Shown here in pieces: positions 15,796-24,795 of a stretch of 48,090 nucleotides of DNA (position 1 is the first letter of the stretch; each line of letters begins with the position of its first letter). This DNA is from an uncultured Eubacteriales bacterium. GTDB lineage: Bacteria > Bacillota > Clostridia > Oscillospirales > Oscillospiraceae. The position numbers and the translations under genes are program-made. Below the pieces are notes generated by a model. The model did no database searches, was not told the origin of the DNA, and saw nothing but the letters and a program-made list of their open reading frames with translations. Location of the stretch: positions 1 to 48,090 of the forward strand of contig URAM01000011.1 in assembly GCA_900545815.1 (NCBI GenBank), read 5' to 3'.

Positions 15796-16834
15796 CGCCA
15801 TCGCCCTCATCGACCGTCTGGCACAGCAGCACAGCTTGACGCTGGCTGAGTATCAGACGCTCATTGAGGCGGAGTGCGAGGAGACCCGGACGTACGCCGC
15901 CCAACAGGCGGTAGCCGTCCGGCAGGCGGTCTACGGCACGGATATTTTCCTCCGCGGCCTTATCGAAGTGACCAGCTACTGCCGCAACGACTGCTACTAC
16001 TGCGGCATCCGCAAGTCCAACCAAGCCTGCCAGCGCTATCTTCTCAGCGATGAGGACATCCTCACCTGCTGTGCCGAGGGCTATCAGCTGGGCTTCCGCA
16101 CCTTCGTCCTCCAAGGGGGCGAGGGCATCCTCCCCGTCCCCCGGGTCTGCGCCCTGGTGTCCGCCATCAAGGCGCGCTACCCAGACTGCGCCGTGACCCT
16201 CTCTCTGGGCGAGTACAGCCGAGAGGAGTACCAGCAGATGTTTGACGCCGGTGCAGACCGCTACCTGCTCCGCCACGAGACGGCGGACAAGGCGCATTAT
16301 GAGAAGCTCCACCCCGCTTCCATGTCCTTTGCACACCGGATGCAGTGCCTCCAGGACTTGAAGGACATCGGCTTCCAGGTGGGCTGCGGCTTTATGGTAG
16401 GCTCTCCCTACCAAACTTCTGCCTGTCTGGCCAAGGACTTGAAATTCATTGAGACCTTCCAACCTCATATGTGCGGCATCGGCCCCTTCATCCCCCACCA
16501 CGACACCCAGTTCCGGGGGGAACCGGCCGGTCGGGTAGACCAGACCTGTTATCTGCTCTCCCTCCTCCGCCTTATGCGCCCCAATCTTCTTCTCCCTGCC
16601 ACCACCGCCCTGGGCACCCTAGACCCTATCGGGCGGGAAAAGGGCATCCTGGCCGGCGGCAACGTGGTCATGCCCAACCTGTCTCCGGTGGCAGTGCGAA
16701 AAAAATACGCCCTGTACGACAACAAGATCTGTACCGGAGAAGAATCCGCCCAGTGCCGGGGCTGCCTGGCACGGCGGATGGACACCATTCACTATCACTT
16801 GGTCACTGACCGAGGGGATATGCGTACTGCGTAA
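15788..16834 (+). CDS. hydE: [FeFe] hydrogenase maturase HydE (radical SAM)
   Basis: 348 residues. HydE is a radical-SAM enzyme acting on an iron-cysteine-CO-CN synthon during H-cluster assembly. The SAM cluster motif CRNDCYYC is at residues 65-72, followed by GIRKSN. Further matches are LQGGEG, SLGEYSREEY, GADRYLLRHETAD and PHHDTQFRGEPAG. The start overlaps the TM1266-type gene by 8 bases. Length is normal. The C-terminal CRGCLARRMD pair of cysteines may hold the accessory cluster, though this is uncertain. Confidence 0.96.
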   Translation: MTDAIALIDRLAQQHSLTLAEYQTLIEAECEETRTYAAQQAVAVRQAVYGTDIFLRGLIEVTSYCRNDCYYCGIRKSNQACQRYLLSDEDILTCCAEGYQLGFRTFVLQGGEGILPVPRVCALVSAIKARYPDCAVTLSLGEYSREEYQQMFDAGADRYLLRHETADKAHYEKLHPASMSFAHRMQCLQDLKDIGFQVGCGFMVGSPYQTSACLAKDLKFIETFQPHMCGIGPFIPHHDTQFRGEPAGRVDQTCYLLSLLRLMRPNLLLPATTALGTLDPIGREKGILAGGNVVMPNLSPVAVRKKYALYDNKICTGEESAQCRGCLARRMDTIHYHLVTDRGDMRTA

Positions 16835-16903
16835 GATCCCCACACAAAATTCTGACGGAAAAGTTGCCCTGGGGCTTCTGCTCCATAAGAAAGGATGTTT
16901 ATT

Positions 16904-18352
16904 ATGGCTATCTACAATCCCAAGTCTCTCAAAGCAGAAGAATTCATCAATCACGAGGAAATTCTGGACACCATCCGCTATGCACAAGAGAACAAGCACA
17001 ATGTGGCGCTCATTGACGAGCTGCTGGAAAAGGCTCGTCCTAAGAAGACCGACCACGGCACCTTCTGCGCCGGCCTGACCCATCGGGAAGCCTCTGTCCT
17101 GCTGGCTTGCGACATTCCGGAAAAGGTAGAGCAGATGTACCAGCTGGCGGCGGAGATCAAGGACGCCTTCTACGGCAACCGCATCGTCCTCTTTGCCCCC
17201 CTCTACCTGTCCAACTACTGTATCAACGGCTGCGTCTACTGTCCCTACCATCGTGTAAACCAACATATCACCCGAAAAAAGCTCACCCAGGAGGAAGTCC
17301 GTGCGGAAGTCATGGCGCTCCAGGACATGGGGCACAAGCGTCTGGCCATTGAAGCCGGGGAAGATCCGGTGAACAATCCCATCGAATATATCTTGGAGTG
17401 CATCCACACGATCTACTCCATTCACAATAAAAACGGCGACATCCGTCGGGTCAACGTGAACATCGCCGCCACCACGGTGGAGAATTACCGCAAGCTCAAG
17501 GACGCCGGCATCGGCACCTATATCCTGTTCCAGGAGACCTACAACAAAAAGAGCTATCTGGAACTGCATCCCACCGGCCCCAAGCACGACTACGACTACC
17601 ACACCGAAGCCATGGATCGTGCCATGGACGGCGGCATTGATGACGTAGGTCTGGGCGTTCTGTTCGGCTTGGAGGGCTACCAGTACGAGTTCGCCGGCCT
17701 GCTCATGCACGCCGAGCACCTGGAAGCCGTCCACGGCGTGGGGCCCCACACCATCAGCGTCCCCCGCGTCAAGAAGGCCGACGACATCGACCCGGACGTG
17801 TTCGACAACGGCCTGGCAGACGATATGTTCCAGAAGATCATCGCCTGCATCCGCATCGCCGTCCCCTACACCGGCATGATCATCTCCACCCGTGAAAGCG
17901 AAGCCGTCCGAGAAAAGGCCCTCCATCTGGGCATCTCCCAGATCAGCGGCGCTTCCCGCACCTCTGTGGGCGGCTACACCGAAAAGATCCGCCCCCACGA
18001 CTCCGAGCAGTTCGATGTATCCGACCAGCGTTCTCTGGACGAGGTGGTGGACTGGCTCATGAAGATGGGCTTCATCCCCTCCTTCTGCACCGCCTGCTAC
18101 CGAGAAGGCCGTACCGGCGACCGGTTCATGAGCCTGTGCAAGAGCGGTCAGATCTTGAACTGTTGCCACCCCAACGCCCTGATGACCCTGACCGAATACC
18201 TGGTGGATTATGCCTCTGAGGAGACCAAAAAGACCGGCTACGCCCTCATTGAGCGGGAGCTGGCTAAGATCACCAACGAAAAGGTCAAGGCACTAGCCAC
18301 CCAGCATATTGCTGACATCAAGGCGTCCAACCGCCGCGATTTCCGGTTCTGA
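16904..18352 (+). CDS. hydG: [FeFe] hydrogenase maturase HydG (tyrosine lyase)
   Basis: 482 residues from MAIYNPKSLKAEE. HydG cleaves tyrosine to make the CO and CN ligands and loads them on iron. The radical-SAM motif CINGCVYC is at residues 106-113. The second, CO/CN-forming cluster is held by the C-terminal cysteine pattern starting CTACYREGRTGDRFM and ending near CCHPNA, both present. GEDP, ISVPR and SQISGASRTSVGGY are other family marks. An ATG nine bases upstream (16895) is possible, but it falls inside the AAAGGA ribosome site. Confidence 0.96.
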   Translation: MAIYNPKSLKAEEFINHEEILDTIRYAQENKHNVALIDELLEKARPKKTDHGTFCAGLTHREASVLLACDIPEKVEQMYQLAAEIKDAFYGNRIVLFAPLYLSNYCINGCVYCPYHRVNQHITRKKLTQEEVRAEVMALQDMGHKRLAIEAGEDPVNNPIEYILECIHTIYSIHNKNGDIRRVNVNIAATTVENYRKLKDAGIGTYILFQETYNKKSYLELHPTGPKHDYDYHTEAMDRAMDGGIDDVGLGVLFGLEGYQYEFAGLLMHAEHLEAVHGVGPHTISVPRVKKADDIDPDVFDNGLADDMFQKIIACIRIAVPYTGMIISTRESEAVREKALHLGISQISGASRTSVGGYTEKIRPHDSEQFDVSDQRSLDEVVDWLMKMGFIPSFCTACYREGRTGDRFMSLCKSGQILNCCHPNALMTLTEYLVDYASEETKKTGYALIERELAKITNEKVKALATQHIADIKASNRRDFRF

Positions 18353-18368
18353 GGAAGGAGGTGTCACG

Positions 18369-19574
18369 ATGGGACTGAATGACCGCCCCTCTGGCGAACG
18401 GGTACACATCAGCTTCTTCGGTCTGCGCAACGCTGGGAAGTCCAGCGTGGTCAATGCCGTCACCGGCCAAGCCCTCTCCCTGGTCTCCCAGGTGAAGGGC
18501 ACCACCACCGACCCGGTGCAGAAGGCCATGGAGCTGCTGCCCATCGGCCCCGTGGTTATCATTGACACCCCAGGTATTGACGATGTAGGCGGCCTGGGAC
18601 AGCTGCGTGTCCAGCGTGCCCTCCAGGTGCTGGACAAGACCGATGTGGCCATCCTGGTGGTAGACGGCACCCTGGGGATGCAGCCGGACGACCGGCAGCT
18701 GACAGAGCAGTTCCAAACACGGAACATCCCTTACCTGGTGGTCTACAACAAGGCCGACCTGCTGGACGCACCGCTGGCCTGTCAGCCCAATGAGATCGCC
18801 GTCAGCGCCAAGACCGGCCAGAACATCTACGAGCTGAAAGAGCGCATCGGCCGCCTGGCCGGCGCTCAGGAGAACACCAAACATCTGGTGGCTGATCTGA
18901 TCGACCCCGGTGACGTGGTGGTTCTCGTCACTCCCATCGACTCCGCCGCCCCCAAGGGACGGCTCATCCTGCCCCAGCAGCAGGTCATTCGGGACATCCT
19001 GGACGCCGGCGGCATCAATGTAGTGGTCAAGGAGAGTGAGCTGACCGCCGCTCTAGCCGCTCTGGGCAAGCGTCCCAAGCTGGTCATCACCGACTCTCAG
19101 GCTTTTCAGGCCGTCAATCGGGACACGCCGGAGGACATTTTGCTCACCTCCTTCTCCATCCTGTTCGCTCGCTACAAGGGCAACTTGGCCGAGGCCGTCT
19201 GGGGTGCCGCCATGCTGGACAAGCTCCAAAATGGGGACAGCGTCCTCATCTCAGAGGGCTGTACCCATCACCGGCAGTGCGGGGACATCGGCACAGAGAA
19301 GCTCCCTAACTGGCTGAAACAGTACACTGGCTGCGACCTGAACTATCACTTCACCTCCGGTCGGGAGTTCCCCCAGGATCTCTCTCCCTACGCCCTGGTC
19401 ATCCACTGCGGCGGCTGTATGCTCAACGAACGGGAGATGCAGTCCCGCATCCGTCACAGCCTGGACTGCCATGTGCCCATCACCAACTACGGCATTGCCA
19501 TCGCCCAGATGCACGGCATCCTGGCACGCTCGCTGGGGCCCTTCCCCCACCTGGCTGCGCTGCTGACCCCATAA
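18369..19574 (+). CDS. hydF: [FeFe] hydrogenase maturation GTPase HydF
   Basis: 401 residues. The N-terminal GTPase domain shows GLRNAGKSS (P-loop, 18-26), VKGTTTDPV, DTPGIDD and NKAD. The C-terminal scaffold holds a [4Fe-4S] cluster on which the diiron subcluster is built; CTHHRQC and VIHCGGCM provide the ligands. The start at 18369 follows AAGGAGG. hydE, hydG and hydF form a complete maturation set in one strand-consistent block, enough to activate the hydrogenase at 13871. Confidence 0.96.
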   Translation: MGLNDRPSGERVHISFFGLRNAGKSSVVNAVTGQALSLVSQVKGTTTDPVQKAMELLPIGPVVIIDTPGIDDVGGLGQLRVQRALQVLDKTDVAILVVDGTLGMQPDDRQLTEQFQTRNIPYLVVYNKADLLDAPLACQPNEIAVSAKTGQNIYELKERIGRLAGAQENTKHLVADLIDPGDVVVLVTPIDSAAPKGRLILPQQQVIRDILDAGGINVVVKESELTAALAALGKRPKLVITDSQAFQAVNRDTPEDILLTSFSILFARYKGNLAEAVWGAAMLDKLQNGDSVLISEGCTHHRQCGDIGTEKLPNWLKQYTGCDLNYHFTSGREFPQDLSPYALVIHCGGCMLNEREMQSRIRHSLDCHVPITNYGIAIAQMHGILARSLGPFPHLAALLTP

Positions 19575-19702
19575 CTCATTCGCTTGAACCAGAGAGCAGC
19601 ACCACGCATATCGTCAAGCCAAGATGCGCTATGCGTTCCCCAATGAAAGTCCTATATTTTATGTTGCTCCTTTTGCGTCTTCGCTGCCCTCTCCTTCTAT
19701 AC

Positions 19703-19737
19703 AAAGGCCGACCACCCGATCGGGTGGTCGGCCTTTT
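19703..19737. terminator. Bidirectional terminator after hydF
   Basis: An almost perfect palindrome, AAAGGCCGACCACCC pairing with GGGTGGTCGGCCTTT around a GATC centre, with T runs on both strands. It closes the maturase operon. Confidence 0.92.
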
Positions 19738-19815
19738 CCCTGTTCTGACACATCCCCCTAAAAATCTGCTTCTCGAACCATTTCTTCAATCTATGGTTTC
19801 ATTATATATATGTAT

Positions 19816-19844
19816 TTGCTATTTTGCGCACATTCTACTATAAT
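19816..19844 (+). promoter_or_regulatory. Promoter of a candidate small RNA
   Basis: TTGCTA (19816-19821), 17-base spacer, perfect TATAAT (19839-19844). No open reading frame with a ribosome site follows. Confidence 0.65.
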
Positions 19845-19850
19845 ACAATC

Positions 19851-20033
19851 AGACAAAGAGTTCAGGGGTTTTCCCCAAGACCACTGTCATAAAATGCACT
19901 CCCTTACCGAAAAAATGCATTAACCCCCTCCTACTTACACGCAGAACGTCTTTTTATCAAGACGCCAACTGACCCCCTCCTCCTATAAATAGAAATCCCC
20001 TCCGATCGGATCGGAGGGGATTTCTATTTTGCA
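19851..20033 (+). ncRNA. Candidate small RNA with repeated anti-Shine-Dalgarno tracts
   Basis: About 180 bases from the predicted start near 19851 to the long hairpin at 19987-20029. Small stem-loops (GGGG/CCCC at 19865-19876; AATGCA/TGCATT at 19893-19921; CGTCTT/AAGACG at 19947-19964) alternate with unpaired C-rich tracts CCCCCTCCT (19924-19932) and CCCCCTCCTCCT (19973-19984), plus CTCCC in a loop. The tracts are perfect complements of AGGAGG ribosome sites, as in C-rich regulatory RNAs of other Firmicutes. There is no coding potential. Boundaries are predicted from the promoter and terminator only. Confidence 0.55.
19987..20030 (+). terminator. Long perfect hairpin ending the candidate small RNA
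   Basis: Two 20-base arms (19987-20006 and 20010-20029) are perfectly complementary around a 3-base loop; the GC-rich core is CCCCTCCGAT/ATCGGAGGGG. The T-tract after the stem is short (TTTT including the stem end). Confidence 0.7.
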
Positions 20034-20296
20034 GATACCGTGTCATCACATAAGCGTCATTGCAGCTTGCAGCACTGCCGCTCCCCCCTTCCCCACTGCA
20101 AATCCGTGCGTCTCCATGTCCGTCCTGTGCAACGTCTCATACATGGCGTTCTGGCGCAGAAAAGCAAATCTGTATGTATTCACAGGCACAAATGCCTTGT
20201 GACCACAGAAGCCTCCTGACAGCCTGAGAGACACATAAGCAGATAAAGAAGAATTCGGTTTCTGTACCTCCTTTTGCGCCGCCGCAGTAAGCAAAC

Positions 20297-20342
20297 AAAA
20301 AAACACTCATTCATGACGCAACCATCATGAATGAGTGTTTTT
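20297..20342. terminator. Bidirectional terminator downstream of lplA
   Basis: Arms 20299-20316 and 20325-20342 form a perfect 18-bp stem (core CACTCATTCATGA) with A/T runs on both sides; seven U follow on the minus strand. It ends the minus-strand operon that finishes with lplA at 20375. Between 20030 and 20297 I see no supported gene on either strand. Confidence 0.9.
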
Positions 20343-20374
20343 CTGTGCTGATTATGATATTCCTTCCGTCTGCC

Positions 20375-21373
20375 TTACACAAACAGCGTCTCCAAAATCT
20401 CTGGCAAAGTGATCGTACCAAAGTACCGCTCCAACGGGAGAGCCTCCAGACGCTGCTTCAATTCGTCCTGACGATAAGGCGCCCCACGCAAAGCGTTCTC
20501 TACCTCGTCCAGAGAGGTCAGGGAGAGGAAATCCCCATAGAAGCGGAGATCCACAATGTTGCCATCTTTCGCCTGAAGACCAACCTCCAGAATGCCGCCT
20601 GGCCACTTGCGCTTATTGTGAAAGGTAAAGCGGGGAGAACGTCCGTAAGTCCATTCCCAGGTGTCATATTTGCGCTCTTTCAGAGCCTGCACCGCCGCCA
20701 GTTCTTCTGCTGTCAAAGTGCCTGTCTCCAAGCCTTCGCCGCCGAATGCATCCTTCAGGTACTGCCAGAAAGCGGGCAGATCCATATCCTCCTTCAGGAA
20801 GGATCGGATATTCCCCACACGAGAGCGCACGGACTGAGTGCTCTTGGATTCAAATTTAGCCGGATCTGCCCGCAGTGCGCCGGCGATCATGCTGGGATCG
20901 GAGTCAAAGAGCAGCGTCCCGTGAAAGAGCATCCGCTTGCCCAGCAGGCGCTGCGCCGTGCCGGAAATCTTGCGGCCTTCTACCAGAATGTCATTGCGGC
21001 CAGAGGCTTCCGCCTGAAGACCCAAACCCTGGAGCGCCTCCACCACCGGACGAGTAAACTGCTGATAGCTCATGTCAGCTGCGTTCTCCACATCCGTGAT
21101 AAAGGAATAGTTCAGATTCCCCATATCGTGGTAAACTGCGCCGCCGCCGGTTGTACGCCGGACAACATGGATGTGATGCTCCTCCACAAAATCAGGGTCG
21201 ATCTCCGCCGCCGTGTTCTGGTTCTGCCCCACCACGATGGTGTTGTCATTTTGCCAGAGCAAAAGGTACGGACGATCCTGCCGGTTTCTCAGCACCGTCT
21301 CCTCAAACGCCAGGTTGTAGGCCGGATCGGTGCTGTGGGTTTCCAGATACATGGTCGACTTGCTTGCAGACAT
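20375..21373 (-). CDS. lplA: Lipoate-protein ligase A
   Basis: 332 residues from MSASKSTMYLETHSTDPAYN. LplA activates lipoate with ATP and attaches it to the lysine of lipoyl domains. Family features are RRTTGGGAVYHD (72-83), NDILVEGRKISGTAQ with Lys135, and a C-terminal accessory domain from about residue 250, making it the full-length enzyme. AAGGAGG lies 9 bases before the ATG; 16 further in-frame codons upstream are unlikely. It is the last gene of the block encoding the lipoyl-bearing E2 and E3, so it probably modifies those subunits with scavenged lipoate. Confidence 0.95.
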   Translation of the reverse strand: MSASKSTMYLETHSTDPAYNLAFEETVLRNRQDRPYLLLWQNDNTIVVGQNQNTAAEIDPDFVEEHHIHVVRRTTGGGAVYHDMGNLNYSFITDVENAADMSYQQFTRPVVEALQGLGLQAEASGRNDILVEGRKISGTAQRLLGKRMLFHGTLLFDSDPSMIAGALRADPAKFESKSTQSVRSRVGNIRSFLKEDMDLPAFWQYLKDAFGGEGLETGTLTAEELAAVQALKERKYDTWEWTYGRSPRFTFHNKRKWPGGILEVGLQAKDGNIVDLRFYGDFLSLTSLDEVENALRGAPYRQDELKQRLEALPLERYFGTITLPEILETLFV

Positions 21374-21787
21374 TGTGGATTCCTCCTTGCGATGAAAGAT
21401 TTTCCGGTGGGCATCTCCCACCTGCTGTCATGACCGTTCAACACAGTGCAACAACCACCACTCCGGCGCCGCAGGATGCACAAGCAGCACTTCACTTCCT
21501 CGCGTACGTCAGGCGGCGGAGATTCTCTCCAAGATACAGGTGGAATCACTCCTCCTGCAAGAGAACCTAAACCGTCTCCTGACGCACGGCAGGGGTAGGA
21601 AGCAAAAGAACCATCGCTGCTGGAGAAATCGAGGATAAGAGTAAATGAGCCGAATGCAATGGATAAGAGCAGCAGCGCTAGGTTTTGAAATGCCGGAAGT
21701 ACTCTGATGACAAGGCGGAAAACTCTGATACCCAGGTATTATGCTGTCATGCAGTACACAGACTTCATGACATACAAGCCTGTCAGC
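21374..21787. other. Non-coding gap between lpd and lplA, nothing identified
   Basis: About 410 bases. I see no convincing gene, terminator, riboswitch or promoter. Open frames lack ribosome sites and family resemblance. On the minus strand a weak TTGCAT-16-TATCCT could start lplA transcription. The gap means lplA may be expressed apart from the dehydrogenase genes. Confidence 0.4.
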
Positions 21788-23518
21788 TTACTTCTTCTTT
21801 TTAGACGGGATGTGGATAGCACGACCCAGGGCATCCAGAGCGCATTCCCGAATGGTCTCGGTCACAGTGGGGTGAGAGTGGATGGTGGCAATGATCTCAT
21901 CCAGGGTCATCTCGTCAGAGATAGCCAGGGCGCCCTCTGCGATCAGATCGGTTGCGCGGGGCCCGATGATGTGCATACCCAGGATCTCGCCATATTCCTT
22001 GCCGGCGATGATCTTGACCACACCTTCGCCGCCATTCAAGATCAGAGCCTTGCCGTTGGCGTTCATGGGGAACTTGCCCACGATGTAGTCGATGCCCTGT
22101 GCCTTTGCCTGTTCCTCGGTCAGACCAACGGAAGCGGCTTCCGGTTCAATGTAGACGCAGGTGGGGTTGGTGCGCTCGTCATAGACAGCGGGGATACCCA
22201 TGATGTTCTCTGCGGCCACTTCGCCCATAGCAGATGCGGTGTGAGCCAGCTGTGCGTGACCGAACACGCAGTCGCCGATGGCATAGACGCCGGACACGTT
22301 GGTCTCCATCTTGTCGTTGACGATGATGCGGCCCCGTTCGTTGTCCAGACCGCCTGCTGCCAGATCCAGTGCATCGGTGTTGGCACGGCGGCCGATAGCC
22401 ACCAGTACCTTTTCTGCTTCAAAGCTGACGGTTTCGCCCGCCTTGTTCTTGCAGACGACCTTTGCGCCGCTGGGAGCGGATTCAATGCTCTGAACCGGGC
22501 ATTCCAGATGGAATTCCATGCCCATCTTCTTCATGTGGGCAACACCGACCTTAGTCAGGTCGCCGTCCAGCATGGGCAGCATATGATCCAGTGCTTCAAC
22601 GACAGTAATCTTGGTGCCGAACGCAGCGTAAGCACACGCCAGTTCCAGACCGATGACGCCAGCGCCGATGACGACCATGCTCTTGGGGAGCTGTTCCAGG
22701 CTCAGCGCGCCGGTGGAGTCGATGCAGTTGGGATTTTCCTTCAGGCCGGGGATGGGGGGCTGGGTGTTGACAGAGCCAGTAGCCACGATGATAGCATCAG
22801 CAGTCATCTCTTCGGTGGTGCCGTCTGCCTTCTTGACAGAGAGCTTGCCCGGTGCCACAAACTTGGCTTCGCCGTCGATCTTTGCGACCTTGTTTGCCTT
22901 GAACAGGCCAGCGATACCGCCGGTCAGCTGTTTGGAGATGGCATTCTTATGGGCGATGACCTGGGGGAAGTTGACGGTGACATTGTCCACTTCCACGCCG
23001 ATGTCCTTGCCCTGATGCTTGATGTCCTCAATCAGCTCTGCGCTGTGCAGCAGGCACTTGGTGGGGATGCAGCCCACGTTCAGGCAGGTGCCGCCCAGGT
23101 GCTTCTGTTCGATGACAGTGACCTTTGCGCCCAGCTGAGCCAGACGGATGGCAGCCACATAGCCGCCAGGGCCGCCGCCGATGACGATCACACGCTTGTC
23201 GCCGGCAGGCTTTGCCGGTGCCGCAGCAGCTGCGGGCGCTGCGGCAGGTGCTGCGGGAGCAGCGCCGCCTACCTGTTCGCCCGGCTGGCCGATGTAGCCC
23301 AGCAGGCCCTTGACGGGGATATCCTCGTCCTCTTGTGCCACGATCTTCAGCAGCACACCGTCATGCTCGCTGACCACTTCGTTGGTCAGCTTATCGGTGG
23401 TGATCTCCAGGATGGCTTCACCAGCCTTCACGGCATCGCCTTCCTTTTTCAGCCACTTAGAGACGGTGCCTTCTTCCATGGTCAGCCCCAGCTGGGGCAT
23501 GGTAATTTCAAAAGCCAT
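21788..23518 (-). CDS. lpdA: Dihydrolipoyl dehydrogenase (E3) with fused N-terminal lipoyl domain
   Basis: 576 residues. Residues 1-84 are a lipoyl domain with EITTDKLTNE (Lys43 as lipoylation site), then an Ala/Pro linker to about 106, then the flavoprotein disulfide reductase. VIGGGPGGYVAA is the FAD site, GGTCLNVGC the redox disulfide (Cys145/Cys150), and HSHPTVTETI the C-terminal catalytic His-Glu region. E3 reoxidises dihydrolipoyl groups with NAD+. E3 subunits with their own lipoyl domain are known from some acetoin and pyruvate dehydrogenase complexes of Clostridia. The lipoyl domain is 76/84 identical to that of the E2 next door. Confidence 0.96.
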   Translation of the reverse strand: MAFEITMPQLGLTMEEGTVSKWLKKEGDAVKAGEAILEITTDKLTNEVVSEHDGVLLKIVAQEDEDIPVKGLLGYIGQPGEQVGGAAPAAPAAAPAAAAAPAKPAGDKRVIVIGGGPGGYVAAIRLAQLGAKVTVIEQKHLGGTCLNVGCIPTKCLLHSAELIEDIKHQGKDIGVEVDNVTVNFPQVIAHKNAISKQLTGGIAGLFKANKVAKIDGEAKFVAPGKLSVKKADGTTEEMTADAIIVATGSVNTQPPIPGLKENPNCIDSTGALSLEQLPKSMVVIGAGVIGLELACAYAAFGTKITVVEALDHMLPMLDGDLTKVGVAHMKKMGMEFHLECPVQSIESAPSGAKVVCKNKAGETVSFEAEKVLVAIGRRANTDALDLAAGGLDNERGRIIVNDKMETNVSGVYAIGDCVFGHAQLAHTASAMGEVAAENIMGIPAVYDERTNPTCVYIEPEAASVGLTEEQAKAQGIDYIVGKFPMNANGKALILNGGEGVVKIIAGKEYGEILGMHIIGPRATDLIAEGALAISDEMTLDEIIATIHSHPTVTETIRECALDALGRAIHIPSKKKK

Positions 23519-23531
23519 AGGTTCGCCCTCC

Positions 23532-24782
23532 TCAGAGCAGAATATTCAGCGGGCTCTGCAGCAGGTCGCGCAGATCCATAGCAAACTTCGCTGCCACGGC
23601 ACCGTCCATGAGACGATGGTCCAGAGTGAAGGACAGGCGCATGACCTGATGCTTGCTGATGTTGCCCTCGTCGTCCATCTGCAGTTCATCTTCGATGGAG
23701 CACACGCCCAGGATAGCGGCGTTGGGCTGGTTGACGATGGGGGTAAAGGTTTCAATACCGAACATACCCAGGTTGCTGACCGAGAAGGTGGAACCCTTGT
23801 ATTCATCGGGGGTGAGCTTGTTTTCCTTGGCGCGGGTTGCCAGATCCTTTGCCGTAGCGGACAGCTCGTCCAGACCCATCTTGTCTGCGTCACGGATGAC
23901 GGGGACAATCAGGCCGGCGTCCAGTGCCACTGCCATGCCCAGGTTGACATGGGTGTGCTGGATCATCTGGTTGCCGTCATAGCTGACCAGGATCTCAGGA
24001 TGCTGACGCAGCACCTTGGCGGTAGCCTTCAGAACCAGGTCGTTGACGGAATACTTCTTGCCGGTCTTGGCCAGCAGATCCTTCCGGAACTTCATCAGCT
24101 CGGTGACGTCCACCTTGGTATTCTGGGTAACAGGCGGGATCTCAGTATGAGACTGGAGCATACGCTCGGCAACGACCTTGCGCATACCGCTGAGCTTGAC
24201 GACGGTATCGCCATCCATCAGCTCCACATTGGTCTTTGCAGCAGGTGCTGCGGCGGGAGCGGGAGCTGCGGCTGCGGCAGCAGGTGCTGCCTTCTGGGCT
24301 TCTGCTGCGGCATAGATGTCCTTTGCCACGATACGACCAGAGGGGCCGGAACCAGTGAGGGTGGAATAATCCACACCCATGCCAGCGGCCAGCTTCCGTG
24401 CGAAGGGAGAGATACGGATCCGCTTGCCGGATGCGTCAGCCACAGGTGCTGCTGCGGGTGCGGCAGGAGCGGCGGCAGCGGCGGGTGCTGCTTCGGGAGC
24501 AGCTGCGGCAGCAGGAGCTGCTGCGCCATCGCCCACCTGTTCGCCCGGCTGGCCGATATAAGCCAGCAGACCCTTGACGGGGATGTCATCGCCTTCCTGG
24601 GCGACAATCTTCAGGAGCACACCGTCATGTTCGCTCACGACTTCATTGGTCAGCTTGTCGGTGGTGATCTCCAGGATGGCCTCGCCAGCCTTCACCTCAT
24701 CGCCTTCCTTTTTCAGCCACTGAGAGACGGTGCCCTCTTCCATGGTCAGCCCCAGCTGGGGCATCAATACTTCATATGCCAT
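23532..24782 (-). CDS. 2-oxoacid (pyruvate/acetoin) dehydrogenase E2, dihydrolipoyl acyltransferase
   Basis: 416 residues: lipoyl domain 1-84 (Lys43 in TTDKLTN), Ala/Pro linker, peripheral subunit-binding domain about 120-158 (SPFARKLAAGMGVDY, GSGPSGRIVAKDI), second Ala/Pro linker and catalytic domain from about 190 with DHRLMDG (388-394) at the active site. It transfers the acyl group from lipoate to CoA. It lies 13 bases after E1beta and 13 before E3. Substrate (pyruvate, acetoin or another 2-oxoacid) cannot be told from sequence alone. Confidence 0.94.
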   Translation of the reverse strand: MAYEVLMPQLGLTMEEGTVSQWLKKEGDEVKAGEAILEITTDKLTNEVVSEHDGVLLKIVAQEGDDIPVKGLLAYIGQPGEQVGDGAAAPAAAAAPEAAPAAAAAPAAPAAAPVADASGKRIRISPFARKLAAGMGVDYSTLTGSGPSGRIVAKDIYAAAEAQKAAPAAAAAAPAPAAAPAAKTNVELMDGDTVVKLSGMRKVVAERMLQSHTEIPPVTQNTKVDVTELMKFRKDLLAKTGKKYSVNDLVLKATAKVLRQHPEILVSYDGNQMIQHTHVNLGMAVALDAGLIVPVIRDADKMGLDELSATAKDLATRAKENKLTPDEYKGSTFSVSNLGMFGIETFTPIVNQPNAAILGVCSIEDELQMDDEGNISKHQVMRLSFTLDHRLMDGAVAAKFAMDLRDLLQSPLNILL

Positions 24783-24795
24783 GTCAGTTTCCTCC

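Noticed and set aside
20046..20306. 86-codon minus-strand open frame downstream of lplA
   Set aside because: No ribosome site, no family resemblance, and its start region overlaps the terminator at 20297-20342.
21289..21549. 86-codon minus-strand frame beginning with GTG upstream of lplA
   Set aside because: GGAGGA directly abuts the GTG, the peptide is unrecognisable, and it runs into lplA in another frame.
21707..23581. 624-codon plus-strand frame opposite the E3 gene
   Set aside because: Antisense shadow of the lipoyl-E3 coding sequence; the translation is low-complexity and unlike any family.
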